A stretch of DNA of 64,000 bases from Blastococcus sp. HT6-30 (GCF_039729015.1 NZ_CP155792.1:640001-704000); one strand, 5' to 3'. Positions 51,885 through 61,722 are shown, numbered from the stretch's first letter. Made by a program: numbers and translations. The notes: generated by a model from the sequence alone, not told the origin.

Positions 51885-54406
51885 GCCTGCGGGCCGTCCA
51901 GGCGCTCGCAGAGCAGCGACGCCCAGCGGTGCGGCGTGGCGCGCGCGCCGTCCAGGAGGGCCACGGGCACGGTCAGGCGCTGCAGCACGGCCGCGGGGTC
52001 GGCGCTGAGGTCGGTGTCCTGCACGACCAGCGCGTCCACCCGGGCCAGCCCGTCGAGCCAGAGCTCCAGGTCCTCGGGCTTGCGGGTGGCCTCCACGACG
52101 GCCCACACCGCCACCGGCGACCAGACGTCCAGCATCTGCCCCATCCAGTGGGCGTCGCTGCGCAGCGGGGCGTCGACGGCCACGATGGTCACCGTGCCGG
52201 CATGGGCCGCCTCCTGACGGCGGTCGATCGCTGCGTCGGTGGTGGTCATGCGGCTGCCCTGGGAAGCGAGGCCGGCCAGGTCGCCGCGCGTCGCCCACTG
52301 CACCCGGTAGGGGTCCAGGCGGAGCGAGGCGGCGAGCGTCCGGGCGGCGCGCAGGGTCTCCACCCCGGGGCCGACCACGAACAGCACGTCGCCGGCGCCG
52401 CTGGGCGGCTCGGGCACCTCGGGCAGCCGGACGGCCAGCGCGTGGGTGAGCGCGGCGTAGGTGCCGTCGGCCTCGACCCGGTCGGTGAAGTCCTCACCGA
52501 GCAGCTCACGCGGAAGGCCCAGCCCGGCGAGCCGGGTGACGACCTCGTCGGGCGCAGCCGGGGCGGGCGCGGCCCGCGGTGCGGCTGCCGCCGGGGCCTC
52601 GACGGGCGCGAGCGCCTCGTCGGCGTCGTCGAGCTCCGGCATCACCGGCAGGTCGTCGTTCGCCATGAGCGGTGCCACGGGCAGCCGGGTGACGGTCGCC
52701 AGCGCACGCGGGGCCGGGGCGGTGACCTCCGGCGCGGGAGCCACCTCGGGGGCACTGGGCGTCCCCGGACGCGTGGACGGGACGGCGGGACGGGAGGACG
52801 ACGGCGGCACGGGGGGCAGGCCGCGACCCCGGGCACCCGGCAGCGGCGGGAGGAGGGAGACCCGCGGCAGAACGGTGGTCGCATCGAGGGACATGGGCAG
52901 GGGAGCGGGGTCGCTGGCGGTGCGGGCCAGCATCGGCGCGACCTCCGCGGACTCGACGATCCCGGCTGCGGCGACCTCCGCGGCCACCGCCTCCTCGGCC
53001 ACCTCCTCGGGCTCCTCGGCAGCGACTGCGGACTCCTCCGCCACCGGCTCGTCGTCGACAGCCGGGGCGACGGGTGCCTCCGCGGTGACCGGCGGCAGCC
53101 GGTCCTCGACGTCGGCGGTCGGCTCTCCCCACAGCAGCGTGGTCGCGGCAGACGCACCCCAGCCGAGGTCGGACACCGTCGCCCTGGGAGCCGGGGCGCC
53201 GAACAGGGGGGACGACGACGCGGACGCCGGGAGCTCGGTGGCCACCACGGCCTCGGCGACCGGTGCCGCGACGGACTCCGGGAACAGCGGGGCAGCCGGT
53301 TCGACCGCGCCAGGCTCGACGATCTCCACGGGGGACGACGGTTCGGAGAGGGAGGGCGCGATGACGGCCGGCTCGGCGATGGCCTCCTGCGGCGAATCCC
53401 CCGCGAGGATCTTGCGCAGGATGCCGGTGATGGCCTCGTCGGAGTGCCCCTGCGCCAGAGCTGCGCGCAGCGCCTCGGCGATCTCCTCCTGCCGCGTGGA
53501 CGGTGACGGATCGACGGGCTGCTCCGACGCCATGCAGGCGGGCAACGCGGTCGCGGACGTGGAGGCCGGCGCGGTGGCCTGGTCTCTCGCCGTGGGGTCC
53601 TCCTGGTGCGCAACCTCGGACCGCGACGACGGGTCTGCTGATCGGATGGCCGCAGCCAGGCCCGGGTGGGGTGCGGGAGTGCCGGTCGCCTCGTACGCAA
53701 CGATCGCGGGAGCCGGCTCCGAGGCGGGCTGCTCCAGCGCCTCGGCGACGGCCTGGCGCACCTCGCGGTCGCCGGACACCATGCGGGCCAGCGCGGCGGT
53801 GAAGGGTGAGGGAGCCAGGGCGTCGTCCTGCGACGCGGTCGCCGGCTTCTCCGCCGGCGCCGGGGTGGTCCGCAGGCGCGGAGCGGCGGTGGCCGGCTCA
53901 CGGGCGGCGGCCCGGAACGTGGCGCGAGCGGCCGCGGGGGCGCCGCCCAGCAGGCCGGTCAGCTCGTCGAGCCGGTCGTCGAGGCGGGCATGGCGCTGCA
54001 CGTCGTCGCCGACCGGACGCACCGACAGCTCCGGCGCCGGGGCGCGGTGGGCCGTGCCGGAGGGCGTCTCCGGCGAGCCGGCGCGCGCGGCCTCCGCGGC
54101 CCACGCGGCGGCCCCGTTGCGGGCGGGCGCCGTCGTGCGGGCGCGCGCCGGGACGGCCGACGCCAGCGGGGAGTCGTACGCCTCCACGCCGGCGGTGGGC
54201 ACGGGGCCGGCCGACGGTGGGACGCCGGGCCGGACGAACTGGTCGGGCGCCACCTCGGCGACGTAGCGCTCGGTGGCGAAGAAACCGAGCACGCCACCGG
54301 ACCGGACCCGGCGCACGCCCACGACCCGGGCGTGCGGCCCGAACTGCTCACGCGCAGCTGCGATCGCGTCGTCGCGCGTAGCGGCCTCAACGGATCGCAA
54401 CGGCAC
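51881..54406 (-). CDS. FlhF-like protein with degenerate GTPase domain and long linker
   Basis: 841 residues. The N-terminal ~50 residues match the FlhF/SRP-like B-domain (ATRDDAIAAAREQFGPHA). A ~500-residue Ala/Pro/Glu/Ser-rich linker follows. The C-terminal ~240 residues align in pattern with the FlhF NG domain, but the P-loop GxTGVGKTT is replaced by VVGPGVETLRAA, and no DTAG-like motif is seen (VAVDAPLRSD instead). GTP hydrolysis is therefore unlikely. FlhF normally places the flagellum; this may keep a scaffold role. GTG at 54406 overlaps the flhA end by 20 bases. Confidence 0.75.
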   Translation of the reverse strand: MPLRSVEAATRDDAIAAAREQFGPHARVVGVRRVRSGGVLGFFATERYVAEVAPDQFVRPGVPPSAGPVPTAGVEAYDSPLASAVPARARTTAPARNGAAAWAAEAARAGSPETPSGTAHRAPAPELSVRPVGDDVQRHARLDDRLDELTGLLGGAPAAARATFRAAAREPATAAPRLRTTPAPAEKPATASQDDALAPSPFTAALARMVSGDREVRQAVAEALEQPASEPAPAIVAYEATGTPAPHPGLAAAIRSADPSSRSEVAHQEDPTARDQATAPASTSATALPACMASEQPVDPSPSTRQEEIAEALRAALAQGHSDEAITGILRKILAGDSPQEAIAEPAVIAPSLSEPSSPVEIVEPGAVEPAAPLFPESVAAPVAEAVVATELPASASSSPLFGAPAPRATVSDLGWGASAATTLLWGEPTADVEDRLPPVTAEAPVAPAVDDEPVAEESAVAAEEPEEVAEEAVAAEVAAAGIVESAEVAPMLARTASDPAPLPMSLDATTVLPRVSLLPPLPGARGRGLPPVPPSSSRPAVPSTRPGTPSAPEVAPAPEVTAPAPRALATVTRLPVAPLMANDDLPVMPELDDADEALAPVEAPAAAAPRAAPAPAAPDEVVTRLAGLGLPRELLGEDFTDRVEADGTYAALTHALAVRLPEVPEPPSGAGDVLFVVGPGVETLRAARTLAASLRLDPYRVQWATRGDLAGLASQGSRMTTTDAAIDRRQEAAHAGTVTIVAVDAPLRSDAHWMGQMLDVWSPVAVWAVVEATRKPEDLELWLDGLARVDALVVQDTDLSADPAAVLQRLTVPVALLDGARATPHRWASLLCERLDGPQA

Positions 54407-56432
54407 CGCTCACCACTCCCAGCGACTCGATCTGGGCCGTCCGGGACACCTCCGCGTAGGAGATGACCGGCAGCCGGGGCAGGATCTGGCGCATCAGCCG
54501 CGCGAGGGCCGCGCGGACCTGGGGCGAGCAGACGAGGACCGGGGACAGACCCTGCCGCTCGGCGTCCTCGAGCAGGCCGCTGCAGCCGTGGACCAGGGCG
54601 TCCACCGCGCCGGCATCGAGGGCCAGGACGGCGCCCATCTCGGTCTGCCGGACCGACTCGAGCAGCCGCTGCTCGAAGCCCGGCTCCAGCGTGAGGACGT
54701 GCAGCCGCTCGTCGGGCGTGACGTAGGGCTGGCTGATCGCCGACCCGAGCGCCGACCGCGCCGCCTCGACGAGGCCGTCCGATTCGGTCGAGTGCTTGGC
54801 ACGCACAGAGAGTGCCTCGAAGATGCGCACCAGGTCCCGGATCGACACACCCTCGGCGAGCAACGCGTGCAACACGCGTTGCACCTCTCCCAGGGTGAGC
54901 AGCGTGGGGGTCAGCTCCTCGACGACGACGGGGTGCGAGCGGCGCACCATCTCCACGAGCAGGCGGACGTCCTCCCGGCCGAGGAGCTCGGCGGCGTTCT
55001 GGCGGACGACCTCTGCCAGGTGCGTGGTGATGACCGAGGAGCGGTCGACGACGGTCGCCCCGGCCATCTCGGCGGCGCGCTGGAGCTCGGCGGGGACCCA
55101 CTTGGCGGCCAGGCCGAAGACGGGCTCGCGGGTGGGCTTGCCGGGCAGGCCGTCCAGGGCATCACCGATGGCGAGGACGGTGCCCGCGGGGGAGCTGCCC
55201 TTGGCCACGGGGACGCCGTTGAGCCAGATGACGTACTGCGACGAGGGCAGGTCCAGGTTGTCGCGGGTGCGCACCAGCGGGATGACCAGACCGGTCTCCA
55301 TGGCGACCTTCCGGCGCAGCGCCTTGACCCGGTCGAGCAGGTCGCCGCCGCGGGCGGTGTCGACCAGGTCGACGAGGTCGAATGCGACCTCGAGCTCCAA
55401 CGGGTCGACGCGCATCTTCTCGGCGATCGCCTCGGGGGAGTCGGGTGCCGGCTCCAGCTCGGCCGCCGCGGCTGCGGCCTCGGCCTCCTCGTCGACCTCC
55501 GGCTCGTCGGTCATCCGGGTGGAGAGGAACAGGAAGAACCCGCCGACGAGCAGGAAGGGCAGCTTGGGCAGGCCGGGGATCAGGCAGAGCGCCAGGGCGG
55601 CGCCGCCGGCGATGCGCACCGGCTGCTTGAACCGGCCGAGCTGGGCGATCAGGTCGCTGCCCATGTCACCCTCGGTCGCCGACCGGGTCACGATGATGCC
55701 GGTCGCGGTGGACATCAGCAGCGCCGGGATCATCGACACCAGGCCGTCGCCGACGGTCAGCAGCGAGTACGTGCTGACGGCCTCGGCCGGGGCCAGGCCG
55801 CGCTGCATCAGTCCGATCGCGAACCCGCCGATGAGGTTCACCAGCGTCACGACGATGCCGGCGATGGCGTCGCCCTTGACGAACTTCGATGCGCCGTCCA
55901 TCGAGCCGTAGAAGTCGGCCTCGGCGGTGACCTCGTGCCGGCGCTTGCGGGCCTGGGCCTCGTTGATCAGGCCGGCGTTGAGGTCGGCGTCGATGGCCAT
56001 CTGCTTGCCGGGCATGGCGTCGAGGGTGAAGCGGGCGCCGACCTCGGCGACGCGGCCGGCGCCGTTGGTGATGACCACGAACTGCACGATGGTCAGGATC
56101 AGGAAGATCACGAGCCCGACGATGAGCGAGCCGCCGATGACGATGTGCCCGAAGGCCTCGATCACCTTGCCGGCGTAGCCGTCGGTGAGCACGAGGCGGG
56201 TCGAGGAGACGTTCAGCGACAGCCGGAACAGCGTCGCCACCAGCAGCAGCGACGGGAAGACGGCGAAGTCGAGCGGCTTCCGGATCTGCATGGCGACCAG
56301 CAGGACCAGCAGCGAGACGGCGAGGTTGACGCCGATCAGCAGGTCCATCATCTCGGCCGGCAGCGGCACCACCAGCATGAGGACGATGGCGACGACGCCG
56401 ATCGGGACGGCGGCCTTGCCCAGGCCCTTCAC
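54387..56432 (-). CDS. flhA: Flagellar export gate protein FlhA
   Basis: 681 residues, full length. Eight N-terminal membrane segments with the FHIPEP signature zone: the cytoplasmic loop reads GARFTLDAMPGKQMAIDADLNAGLI, followed by RRHEVTAEADFYGSMDGASKFVKGDAIAG. The C-terminal export-gate domain is intact (VDLVDTARGGDLLDRVKALRRK, LPVISYAEVSRT). It forms the nonameric ring that takes export substrates. GTG at 56432; 86 bases after flhB, the largest gap in the run. Confidence 0.97.
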   Translation of the reverse strand: MKGLGKAAVPIGVVAIVLMLVVPLPAEMMDLLIGVNLAVSLLVLLVAMQIRKPLDFAVFPSLLLVATLFRLSLNVSSTRLVLTDGYAGKVIEAFGHIVIGGSLIVGLVIFLILTIVQFVVITNGAGRVAEVGARFTLDAMPGKQMAIDADLNAGLINEAQARKRRHEVTAEADFYGSMDGASKFVKGDAIAGIVVTLVNLIGGFAIGLMQRGLAPAEAVSTYSLLTVGDGLVSMIPALLMSTATGIIVTRSATEGDMGSDLIAQLGRFKQPVRIAGGAALALCLIPGLPKLPFLLVGGFFLFLSTRMTDEPEVDEEAEAAAAAAELEPAPDSPEAIAEKMRVDPLELEVAFDLVDLVDTARGGDLLDRVKALRRKVAMETGLVIPLVRTRDNLDLPSSQYVIWLNGVPVAKGSSPAGTVLAIGDALDGLPGKPTREPVFGLAAKWVPAELQRAAEMAGATVVDRSSVITTHLAEVVRQNAAELLGREDVRLLVEMVRRSHPVVVEELTPTLLTLGEVQRVLHALLAEGVSIRDLVRIFEALSVRAKHSTESDGLVEAARSALGSAISQPYVTPDERLHVLTLEPGFEQRLLESVRQTEMGAVLALDAGAVDALVHGCSGLLEDAERQGLSPVLVCSPQVRAALARLMRQILPRLPVISYAEVSRTAQIESLGVVSGAVAIR

Positions 56433-56518
56433 TCGCCCGCTCCGGGGGCGGCGAACAGACGCTGGCTCACCCCTCCTTCATCGGCAGCCCGCTGCGGAAC
56501 CGGTACCGGGGTCCTCTT

Positions 56519-57670
56519 TCAGGCGGCGGCGGCGGTGGGGCGGCGCCGGCCGGCCTTCGGCAGGTCGGTCGTGTCGGGTGCCTCGAAGCCGGGGCGGTGG
56601 AACCCGCCGCGGACCCCGCGCGCACCGAGGTGCATGACGAAGGCCAGCACGCGGGCGACCGCGGTGAACAGCTGCGGAGGCACCTCCTGGCCGAGGTCGC
56701 AGGAGGCGTGCAGCGCCCGGGCCAGGGGGATGTCCTGGACCATCGGGACGCGGGCCTCGGCCGCCTTCTCGCGCAGCTTCGCCGCGACCGCCCCGGCGCC
56801 CTTGGCGACCACGCGCGGCGCACCCTTGGCGGCGTCGTACTTCAGGGCGACGGCGACGTGCGTCGGGTTGACCAGCAGGACGTCGGCTTCGGCGACCTCG
56901 CTCATCATCCGGTTGCGCGACATCGCCATCTGCACCCCGCGGCGGTGCGCCTTCATGTGCGGGTCGCCCTCGGCCTGCTTGTGCTCCTGCTGGATCTCGT
57001 ACTTGCTCATCTTGAGCTGCTTCCTCGTCTTCGTCCGCACGACGACGTAGTCGGCGACGGCGATGACCAGGCCGGTGACCGCGACGACGCGGAACATCAG
57101 CACGGCCGAGTCGGTGAAGGTGGCCGCGACGGCCGAGAGCGGCAGCGCGCCGGCGGAGGACACCAGCGCCTGCGCCCGGTCGCTGGTGATGACCACGACC
57201 GTGCCCAGCGCGGCGGTCTTGATCAGCGCCTTCGCCGCCTCCCAGAGGCCCTGGGTGCCGAACATGCGCTTGAGGCCCGGGAACGGGTTGAACTTCTTCA
57301 GCTTGGGCTGCATGGGTTTGGTCGTCACGTGCACGCCGCCCTGGGCCGCTGACGAGGCCACCCCCACGAGCATCAGCGCGATGGCCGTGGGGAGCAGCGT
57401 CGTCAGGAAGGCGATCAGGGCCTTGCCCAGCAGGGCGGTGACGGCGGCGGGCTGGGGGTCGTCGACCACCGTGCCCACGTGCACGAACAGCTGCTGCGCG
57501 GCGTCGAAGGCGTTGCCCACGAGCATCGGCAGCAGGAAGCTGGCGGCCGCCACGCCCAGCCAGGTGCCCAGCTCCTGGGTGCGCGGGATCTGCCCGTCCT
57601 TGCGCGCCTTCCTCAGGCGCTGGGGAGTGGGCTTCTCCGTCTTCTCACCACCCGGTCCGTCCTTGGCCAT
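56519..57670 (-). CDS. flhB: Flagellar export switch protein FlhB
   Basis: 383 residues. Four membrane segments and a cytoplasmic domain with the autocleavage site NPTH at 268-271 (VLLVNPTHVAVALKY). The N-terminus EKTEKPTPQRLRKARKDGQIPRTQEL is classic. A ~35-residue C-terminal tail (Pro/Gly/Arg/Ala) extends past the usual end. It controls the switch from rod/hook to filament export. ATG at 57670 shares one base with the fliR stop. Confidence 0.97.
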   Translation of the reverse strand: MAKDGPGGEKTEKPTPQRLRKARKDGQIPRTQELGTWLGVAAASFLLPMLVGNAFDAAQQLFVHVGTVVDDPQPAAVTALLGKALIAFLTTLLPTAIALMLVGVASSAAQGGVHVTTKPMQPKLKKFNPFPGLKRMFGTQGLWEAAKALIKTAALGTVVVITSDRAQALVSSAGALPLSAVAATFTDSAVLMFRVVAVTGLVIAVADYVVVRTKTRKQLKMSKYEIQQEHKQAEGDPHMKAHRRGVQMAMSRNRMMSEVAEADVLLVNPTHVAVALKYDAAKGAPRVVAKGAGAVAAKLREKAAEARVPMVQDIPLARALHASCDLGQEVPPQLFTAVARVLAFVMHLGARGVRGGFHRPGFEAPDTTDLPKAGRRRPTAAAA

Positions 57671-58434
57671 CAGCCGCCGCGCAGGGAGATCATGGCGCGG
57701 GTGCCGTGCTCGAGCAGGGCGTCCAGGGCCGGGGGGAGCAGGGGGAAGGTGAGCCCCAGCATCGCCAGGGTCAGCATGATCTTCACCGGGAAGCCGAGGG
57801 CGAAGACGTTGAGCGCCGGCGCGGCCCGGCTGAGCAGGGCCAGCGCGACGTCGGCGAGCAGCAGGACCGCGACCATGGGCCCGGCGATCTGCAGCGCGGC
57901 CAGGAACATCATGGAGAAGGCCGTGATGAGGACCGCCGCGATCTGGTCGGTGGGCACCTCACCGCCGACCGGCAGCCCCTCGTAGGAGGTGGCGAACCCC
58001 TTGACCATGAGCAGGTGCCCGCCGCTGGTGAACAGCAGGGTGCTGGCCAGCAGGTAGTGCAGCTTGCCCAGGGAGCTGTTCTGCGTCATCGCCATCGGGT
58101 CGTAGCCCGGCTGCAGCGAGAAGCCGCCGGTGACGTCGAGGATGTCGCCGGCCATCTGGACGGCGGTGAACAGCACCTGGACGACGAAGCCCAGCGCCGC
58201 GCCGATGACCACCTCGGTGAGGGCGGTGACCAGGAGGAAGCCGGCCGTCGGCGTCGGCAGGGTCGGGGCGATCTGGGCCGACAGCAGCACCGACAGCGCG
58301 AGGGCCAGGGCGCCCTTGACCGCCCCGGGGATGACCCGGGAGTTGAACGGCGGGGCGAGCAGCACGAAGCCGGCGGCGCGCGCCGTGCCGAGGAGCAGGG
58401 CCGCGAGGGTGACCGCCGGGACCGAGAGGTCCAC
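57670..58434 (-). CDS. fliR: Flagellar export protein FliR
   Basis: 254 residues, six hydrophobic segments. Signature SRVIPGAVKGALALALSVLL and the long AALGFVVQVLFTAVQMAGDILDVTGGFSL. Part of the export gate with FliP and FliQ. GTG at 58434. Confidence 0.95.
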   Translation of the reverse strand: MDLSVPAVTLAALLLGTARAAGFVLLAPPFNSRVIPGAVKGALALALSVLLSAQIAPTLPTPTAGFLLVTALTEVVIGAALGFVVQVLFTAVQMAGDILDVTGGFSLQPGYDPMAMTQNSSLGKLHYLLASTLLFTSGGHLLMVKGFATSYEGLPVGGEVPTDQIAAVLITAFSMMFLAALQIAGPMVAVLLLADVALALLSRAAPALNVFALGFPVKIMLTLAMLGLTFPLLPPALDALLEHGTRAMISLRGG

Positions 58435-58438
58435 GGCG

Positions 58439-58714
58439 CTACGTCCGGTCGAGCAGCGCCGGCAGCTGGTCGAACAGGGCGTGGGTGAAGCTGACCAGCT
58501 CGGCGAGCACCCAGTTCCCGGTCACCAGCAGGGCGATGGAGACGGCGATCATCTTCGGGACGAAGGAGAGCGTGGCCTCCTGGATCTGCGTCGCCGCCTG
58601 GAACAGCGAGATCAGGAAGCCGACGAGCAGCGCGGTCAGCAGGATGGGCGCGGCGACCTTCGCGGCGACCATCATGGTCTGCGCGGCGATCTCCGTGACA
58701 TCGGCGTCACTCAC
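58439..58714 (-). CDS. fliQ: Flagellar export protein FliQ
   Basis: 91 residues, two membrane hairpin helices: AAPILLTALLVGFLISLFQAATQIQEATLSFVPK is the family signature. Sits two bases after fliP. Confidence 0.95.
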   Translation of the reverse strand: MSDADVTEIAAQTMMVAAKVAAPILLTALLVGFLISLFQAATQIQEATLSFVPKMIAVSIALLVTGNWVLAELVSFTHALFDQLPALLDRT

Positions 58715-58716
58715 GG

Positions 58717-59565
58717 CTACCCCACCCCCCCGTAGGAACCCACCAGCGCGGTGGTGATCAGCGCCCAGCCGTCGACGACGACGAAGAGCAGCAGCTTGAA
58801 GGGCAGCGACACGATGGTCGGCGGGACCATCATCATGCCGAGCGCCATGAGCGCGGCGCTGACGAGCATGTCGAGGACCAGGAACGGGATGAAGATGACC
58901 AGCCCGATGATGAACGCGCTCTTCAGCTCCGAGAGCACGAACGCCGGGATCAGCGTCGTCATGCTGACCTGCGTCGCATCGGCCGGGGCCTCCTCGCCCG
59001 ACAGCCCGATCATCAGCTTCAGCTCGTCCTCGCGGGTGTTGTCCAGCAGGAACTCGCGCAGGGGCACGACGCCCGCGTCGTAGGCCTGCGACACCGACAT
59101 CGCGCCGTCCATGTACGGCTGGACGGCGAGTGCGTTGATGTCGGAGAACACCGGGCCCATCACGAACAGCGTGAGGAACAGGGCGATGCCGGTGAGCACC
59201 TGGTTCGGCGGCGAGGTCGCCATGCCGAGCGCATTCCGGGTGAGCCCCAGGACCACGATGATCTTGGTGAACGACGTGGCCAGCAGCAGCACCGAGGGCG
59301 CGACCGACAGCACGGTGATCGCCAGGATCAGGGTGATGGAGCTGCTCGGCGAGCCGTCGCCGATGGAGATGTCCACGGTCCCGTCGACCACCGGGGCGAC
59401 GGGCGCGGTGGGGTCGGTGGGCGCCGTCGGTGCGGCCGACGCCGGGCCGGCGAGCAGGACCGCCGCCACGGCGACGACCAGCAGCGCCAGCAGCACGACG
59501 GCGGCACGATGCCGGGTCGCGCGGCCGGTGGCCGGTCGCGGCAGCGGGCGCACGAGGGCCGTCAT
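58717..59565 (-). CDS. fliP: Flagellar export protein FliP
   Basis: 282 residues. A signal peptide (residues ~25-50, ending LLAGPASAAP) is followed by a short Pro/Thr/Val extension and four membrane segments. Signature VLLLATSFTKIIVVLGLTRNALGMATSPPNQVLTGIALFLT and C-terminal MVPPTIVSLPFKLLLFVVVDGW. ATG overlaps the fliO stop as ATGA. Confidence 0.96.
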   Translation of the reverse strand: MTALVRPLPRPATGRATRHRAAVVLLALLVVAVAAVLLAGPASAAPTAPTDPTAPVAPVVDGTVDISIGDGSPSSSITLILAITVLSVAPSVLLLATSFTKIIVVLGLTRNALGMATSPPNQVLTGIALFLTLFVMGPVFSDINALAVQPYMDGAMSVSQAYDAGVVPLREFLLDNTREDELKLMIGLSGEEAPADATQVSMTTLIPAFVLSELKSAFIIGLVIFIPFLVLDMLVSAALMALGMMMVPPTIVSLPFKLLLFVVVDGWALITTALVGSYGGVG

Positions 59566-60008
59566 GACCGGCGGACCGTCCGCTCCCGCAGCTCGGCGAC
59601 CAGCGTGCCCCAGCCCTGGCGGTCCAGCACCGACCCGGCCAGGACGCCCTCGGCGGAGGAGCGGGCGGCGGGCACCGGGGTCGCCGGTGCGTCGTCGGCG
59701 TCGGCCGGCCCGTCGGCGGCGCGCAGCCGGGCGGGTGCGCGCCGCTCGCCGAGCGCGGCCTCCACGGCGTCGCCGTCGACCTCGGCGAGCAGCGTGACCT
59801 GCTCCTCGGTGGCGCCGATGACCAGGACGACGTCGGCGATGCGCACCACGTTCACCGAGCTGGTGCGGCCCATGCGCTGCCGGGCCACGACCTCGATGAG
59901 GCCGTTGCCCTGGCCGAGCCCCTTCTTCTTGGCCAGCCGGGCGGCGAACCACAGCACGCCGCCGATCAGGGCCAGCGACAGGAACAGCCGGATGATCATC
60001 CAGGTCAC
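59562..60008 (-). CDS. fliO: Flagellar export assembly protein FliO
   Basis: 148 residues. N-terminal membrane segment (IIRLFLSLALIGGVLWFAARLA) then a cytoplasmic beta domain (VVARQRMGRTSSVNVVRIADVVLVIGATEEQVTLL), the FliO pattern. It assists FliP ring assembly. Overlaps fliN and fliP by four bases on each side. Confidence 0.88.
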   Translation of the reverse strand: MTWMIIRLFLSLALIGGVLWFAARLAKKKGLGQGNGLIEVVARQRMGRTSSVNVVRIADVVLVIGATEEQVTLLAEVDGDAVEAALGERRAPARLRAADGPADADDAPATPVPAARSSAEGVLAGSVLDRQGWGTLVAELRERTVRRS

Positions 60009-60745
60009 GAGGCCTGGGCTCCCAGCTCTGCGGCGTCGGTGACGATCTCGCTGATCCGCAGCCCGAAGTCCTCGTCGACGACGACCACCTCGCCGCGGGC
60101 GATCAGTGTGCCGTTGACCAGCAGGTCGGCGGGGGCGCTGGCGGCGCGGTCGAGCTCCACGACCTCGCCGGGGTGCAGCGAGAGCAGCTCCTGCACGGTC
60201 ATCCGGGTCCGCCCGATCTCGACGGTGACCTCCATGGCCACGTGCCGGAGCAGCTCGATGCTGCCGCGTTGGTCACGGGTGGCCGGAAGGGTGACCTGGA
60301 GGGCCAGGGTCGCCTGGTGCTCGCCGTCGGCCAGGAGCGGGACGGCGACGAACATGCCCTTGTCGCGCAGCCCGTCGAGCGCGGCCACCGGCTCCTCGGT
60401 CCGCTCGGAGGCGACCCGCACCCGGCCGAGGGTCGCCGCGGCCGCCTCCAGGGCGGGGCGCAGCGCGGAGGCGACGTCCATCTGCCCGACGGGGGAGTGC
60501 TGCAGGGCGTCGACGACCTCACCGGAGATCACCAGGACGACGTCGCCGGACACCTCGCCGGACAGGCCCGCGGTCACCGCGATCGCCGCGGCCGGGGGGA
60601 GGGGCACGGTGTCCGGGTCGCTGACCGGGGCGCCGGCGGTGAGCACGGAGGTCGAGGGGACCAGGGCTGCGGCCGCGCGGGCGGCCGCGGCGACGACCGA
60701 CGTGACGGTCTGGGAGTCCTGCGAGTCGGTGCGGAGCGCGGTCAT
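60005..60745 (-). CDS. fliN: Flagellar switch protein FliN with CheC-like extension
   Basis: 246 residues. The C-terminal ~90 residues are the SpoA/FliN domain: VEIGRTRMTVQELLSLHPGEVVELDRAASAPADLLVNGTLIARGEVVVVDEDFGLRI. The N-terminal ~140 residues resemble the CheC-like domain of FliY (SGDVVLVISGEVVDAL, SALRPALEAAA), though I cannot place the phosphatase Glu/Asn pair with certainty. Part of the C-ring. ATG overlaps the fliM stop. Confidence 0.92.
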   Translation of the reverse strand: MTALRTDSQDSQTVTSVVAAAARAAAALVPSTSVLTAGAPVSDPDTVPLPPAAAIAVTAGLSGEVSGDVVLVISGEVVDALQHSPVGQMDVASALRPALEAAAATLGRVRVASERTEEPVAALDGLRDKGMFVAVPLLADGEHQATLALQVTLPATRDQRGSIELLRHVAMEVTVEIGRTRMTVQELLSLHPGEVVELDRAASAPADLLVNGTLIARGEVVVVDEDFGLRISEIVTDAAELGAQAS

Positions 60746-61722
60746 GCGGAGTCCTTCGCGGCGTGCGGAGCGTGCGGGGTGGGGACGATCGAGGCGGCGA
60801 GTCGCCGCCGGTGGTTGCTGGCGATCGCGTAGGCGAACGTCACGTCGTTGGTCGTGACCTCCAGCGGGCTGTCCCGCGGATGGCGGAGCAGCAGCACGTC
60901 GTCGACGGCGAGGGAGAGCAGGTCGGAGGAGGAGACGGTGAGCGGGGCGAAGCGCACGCTCACGTCGACCGGCACGAGGTTCAGCCGTGCGACCAGCGCT
61001 TCACGGGCGCGCTGCCGCTTGCGCAGAGCCGACTCCGACAGCTGCGGGGACGCCGCGTTGTTCAGCGCCTGGGCGAAGGAGGAGAACGGGAGCACGAGCG
61101 TCGCCTCGCCCTCCCGGCTGCCGACGGCCATGGCGAAGGTGGCGACCATGACGGTGTCCGAGCCGGCGGCCGCCTGGGCGAGCTGGGGGTTGTACTCGCG
61201 CCCGAGGAGCACCGGCTGGACGCCGGTGATCGACGACAGCGAGGTGGCGAACTCGTCCAGCAGCCGATCGAGCAGATGGTTGGTGATGGTGGTCTCCATC
61301 GCCGTCATCGGCCGGTTGGGCTGGGCGGCGTTGCCCGAGCCACCGAGCATGTGGTCCAGCATCGCCATCGCGATGTCGAGGGGGAACGCCAGGAGCCCCT
61401 TGCCGGCCAGCGGCTCCATGCTGAACGTCGTGATGAAGCTGGGATCGGGCAGCGTCCCGATGTAGTCGTCGTAGGAGAACTGCTCGATGCCGCCCAGCTC
61501 CAGGCGGGCGCCGGTGCGGAGCAACGTCGTGAGGATCGTCGTCGCCTGGCGGGCGAAGGCCTCCTGGGCGATCTGCATGACCCGCACGTGCTCGCGGGAG
61601 AGCTTCGTCGGGCGGCGGAAGTCGTAGGTGCGCGGCTCCCCGCGGCGGCTGCGGCCGCCCGGGCCGGCGGCAGCCGGGGCCGGCGCGGCGGCCGGGGCCG
61701 GTCCGGTCTCGGGGGTGGTCAC
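60742..61722 (-). CDS. fliM: Flagellar motor switch protein FliM
   Basis: 326 residues. The CheC-like middle domain carries YDFRRPTKLSREHVRVMQIAQEAFARQ, GGIEQFSYDDYIGTLPDPSF, and MLGGSG. The C-terminal SpoA domain is VPVDVSVRFAPLTVSSSDLLSLAVDDVLLLRHP. The N-terminal CheY-binding motif (LSQ.EIDALL) is not evident; residues 1-30 are Ala/Pro-rich instead. GTG at 61722 has GAGGGG five bases upstream; an ATG 12 bases earlier would consume that site. First gene after the anomalous gap. Confidence 0.94.
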   Translation of the reverse strand: MTTPETGPAPAAAPAPAAAGPGGRSRRGEPRTYDFRRPTKLSREHVRVMQIAQEAFARQATTILTTLLRTGARLELGGIEQFSYDDYIGTLPDPSFITTFSMEPLAGKGLLAFPLDIAMAMLDHMLGGSGNAAQPNRPMTAMETTITNHLLDRLLDEFATSLSSITGVQPVLLGREYNPQLAQAAAGSDTVMVATFAMAVGSREGEATLVLPFSSFAQALNNAASPQLSESALRKRQRAREALVARLNLVPVDVSVRFAPLTVSSSDLLSLAVDDVLLLRHPRDSPLEVTTNDVTFAYAIASNHRRRLAASIVPTPHAPHAAKDSA

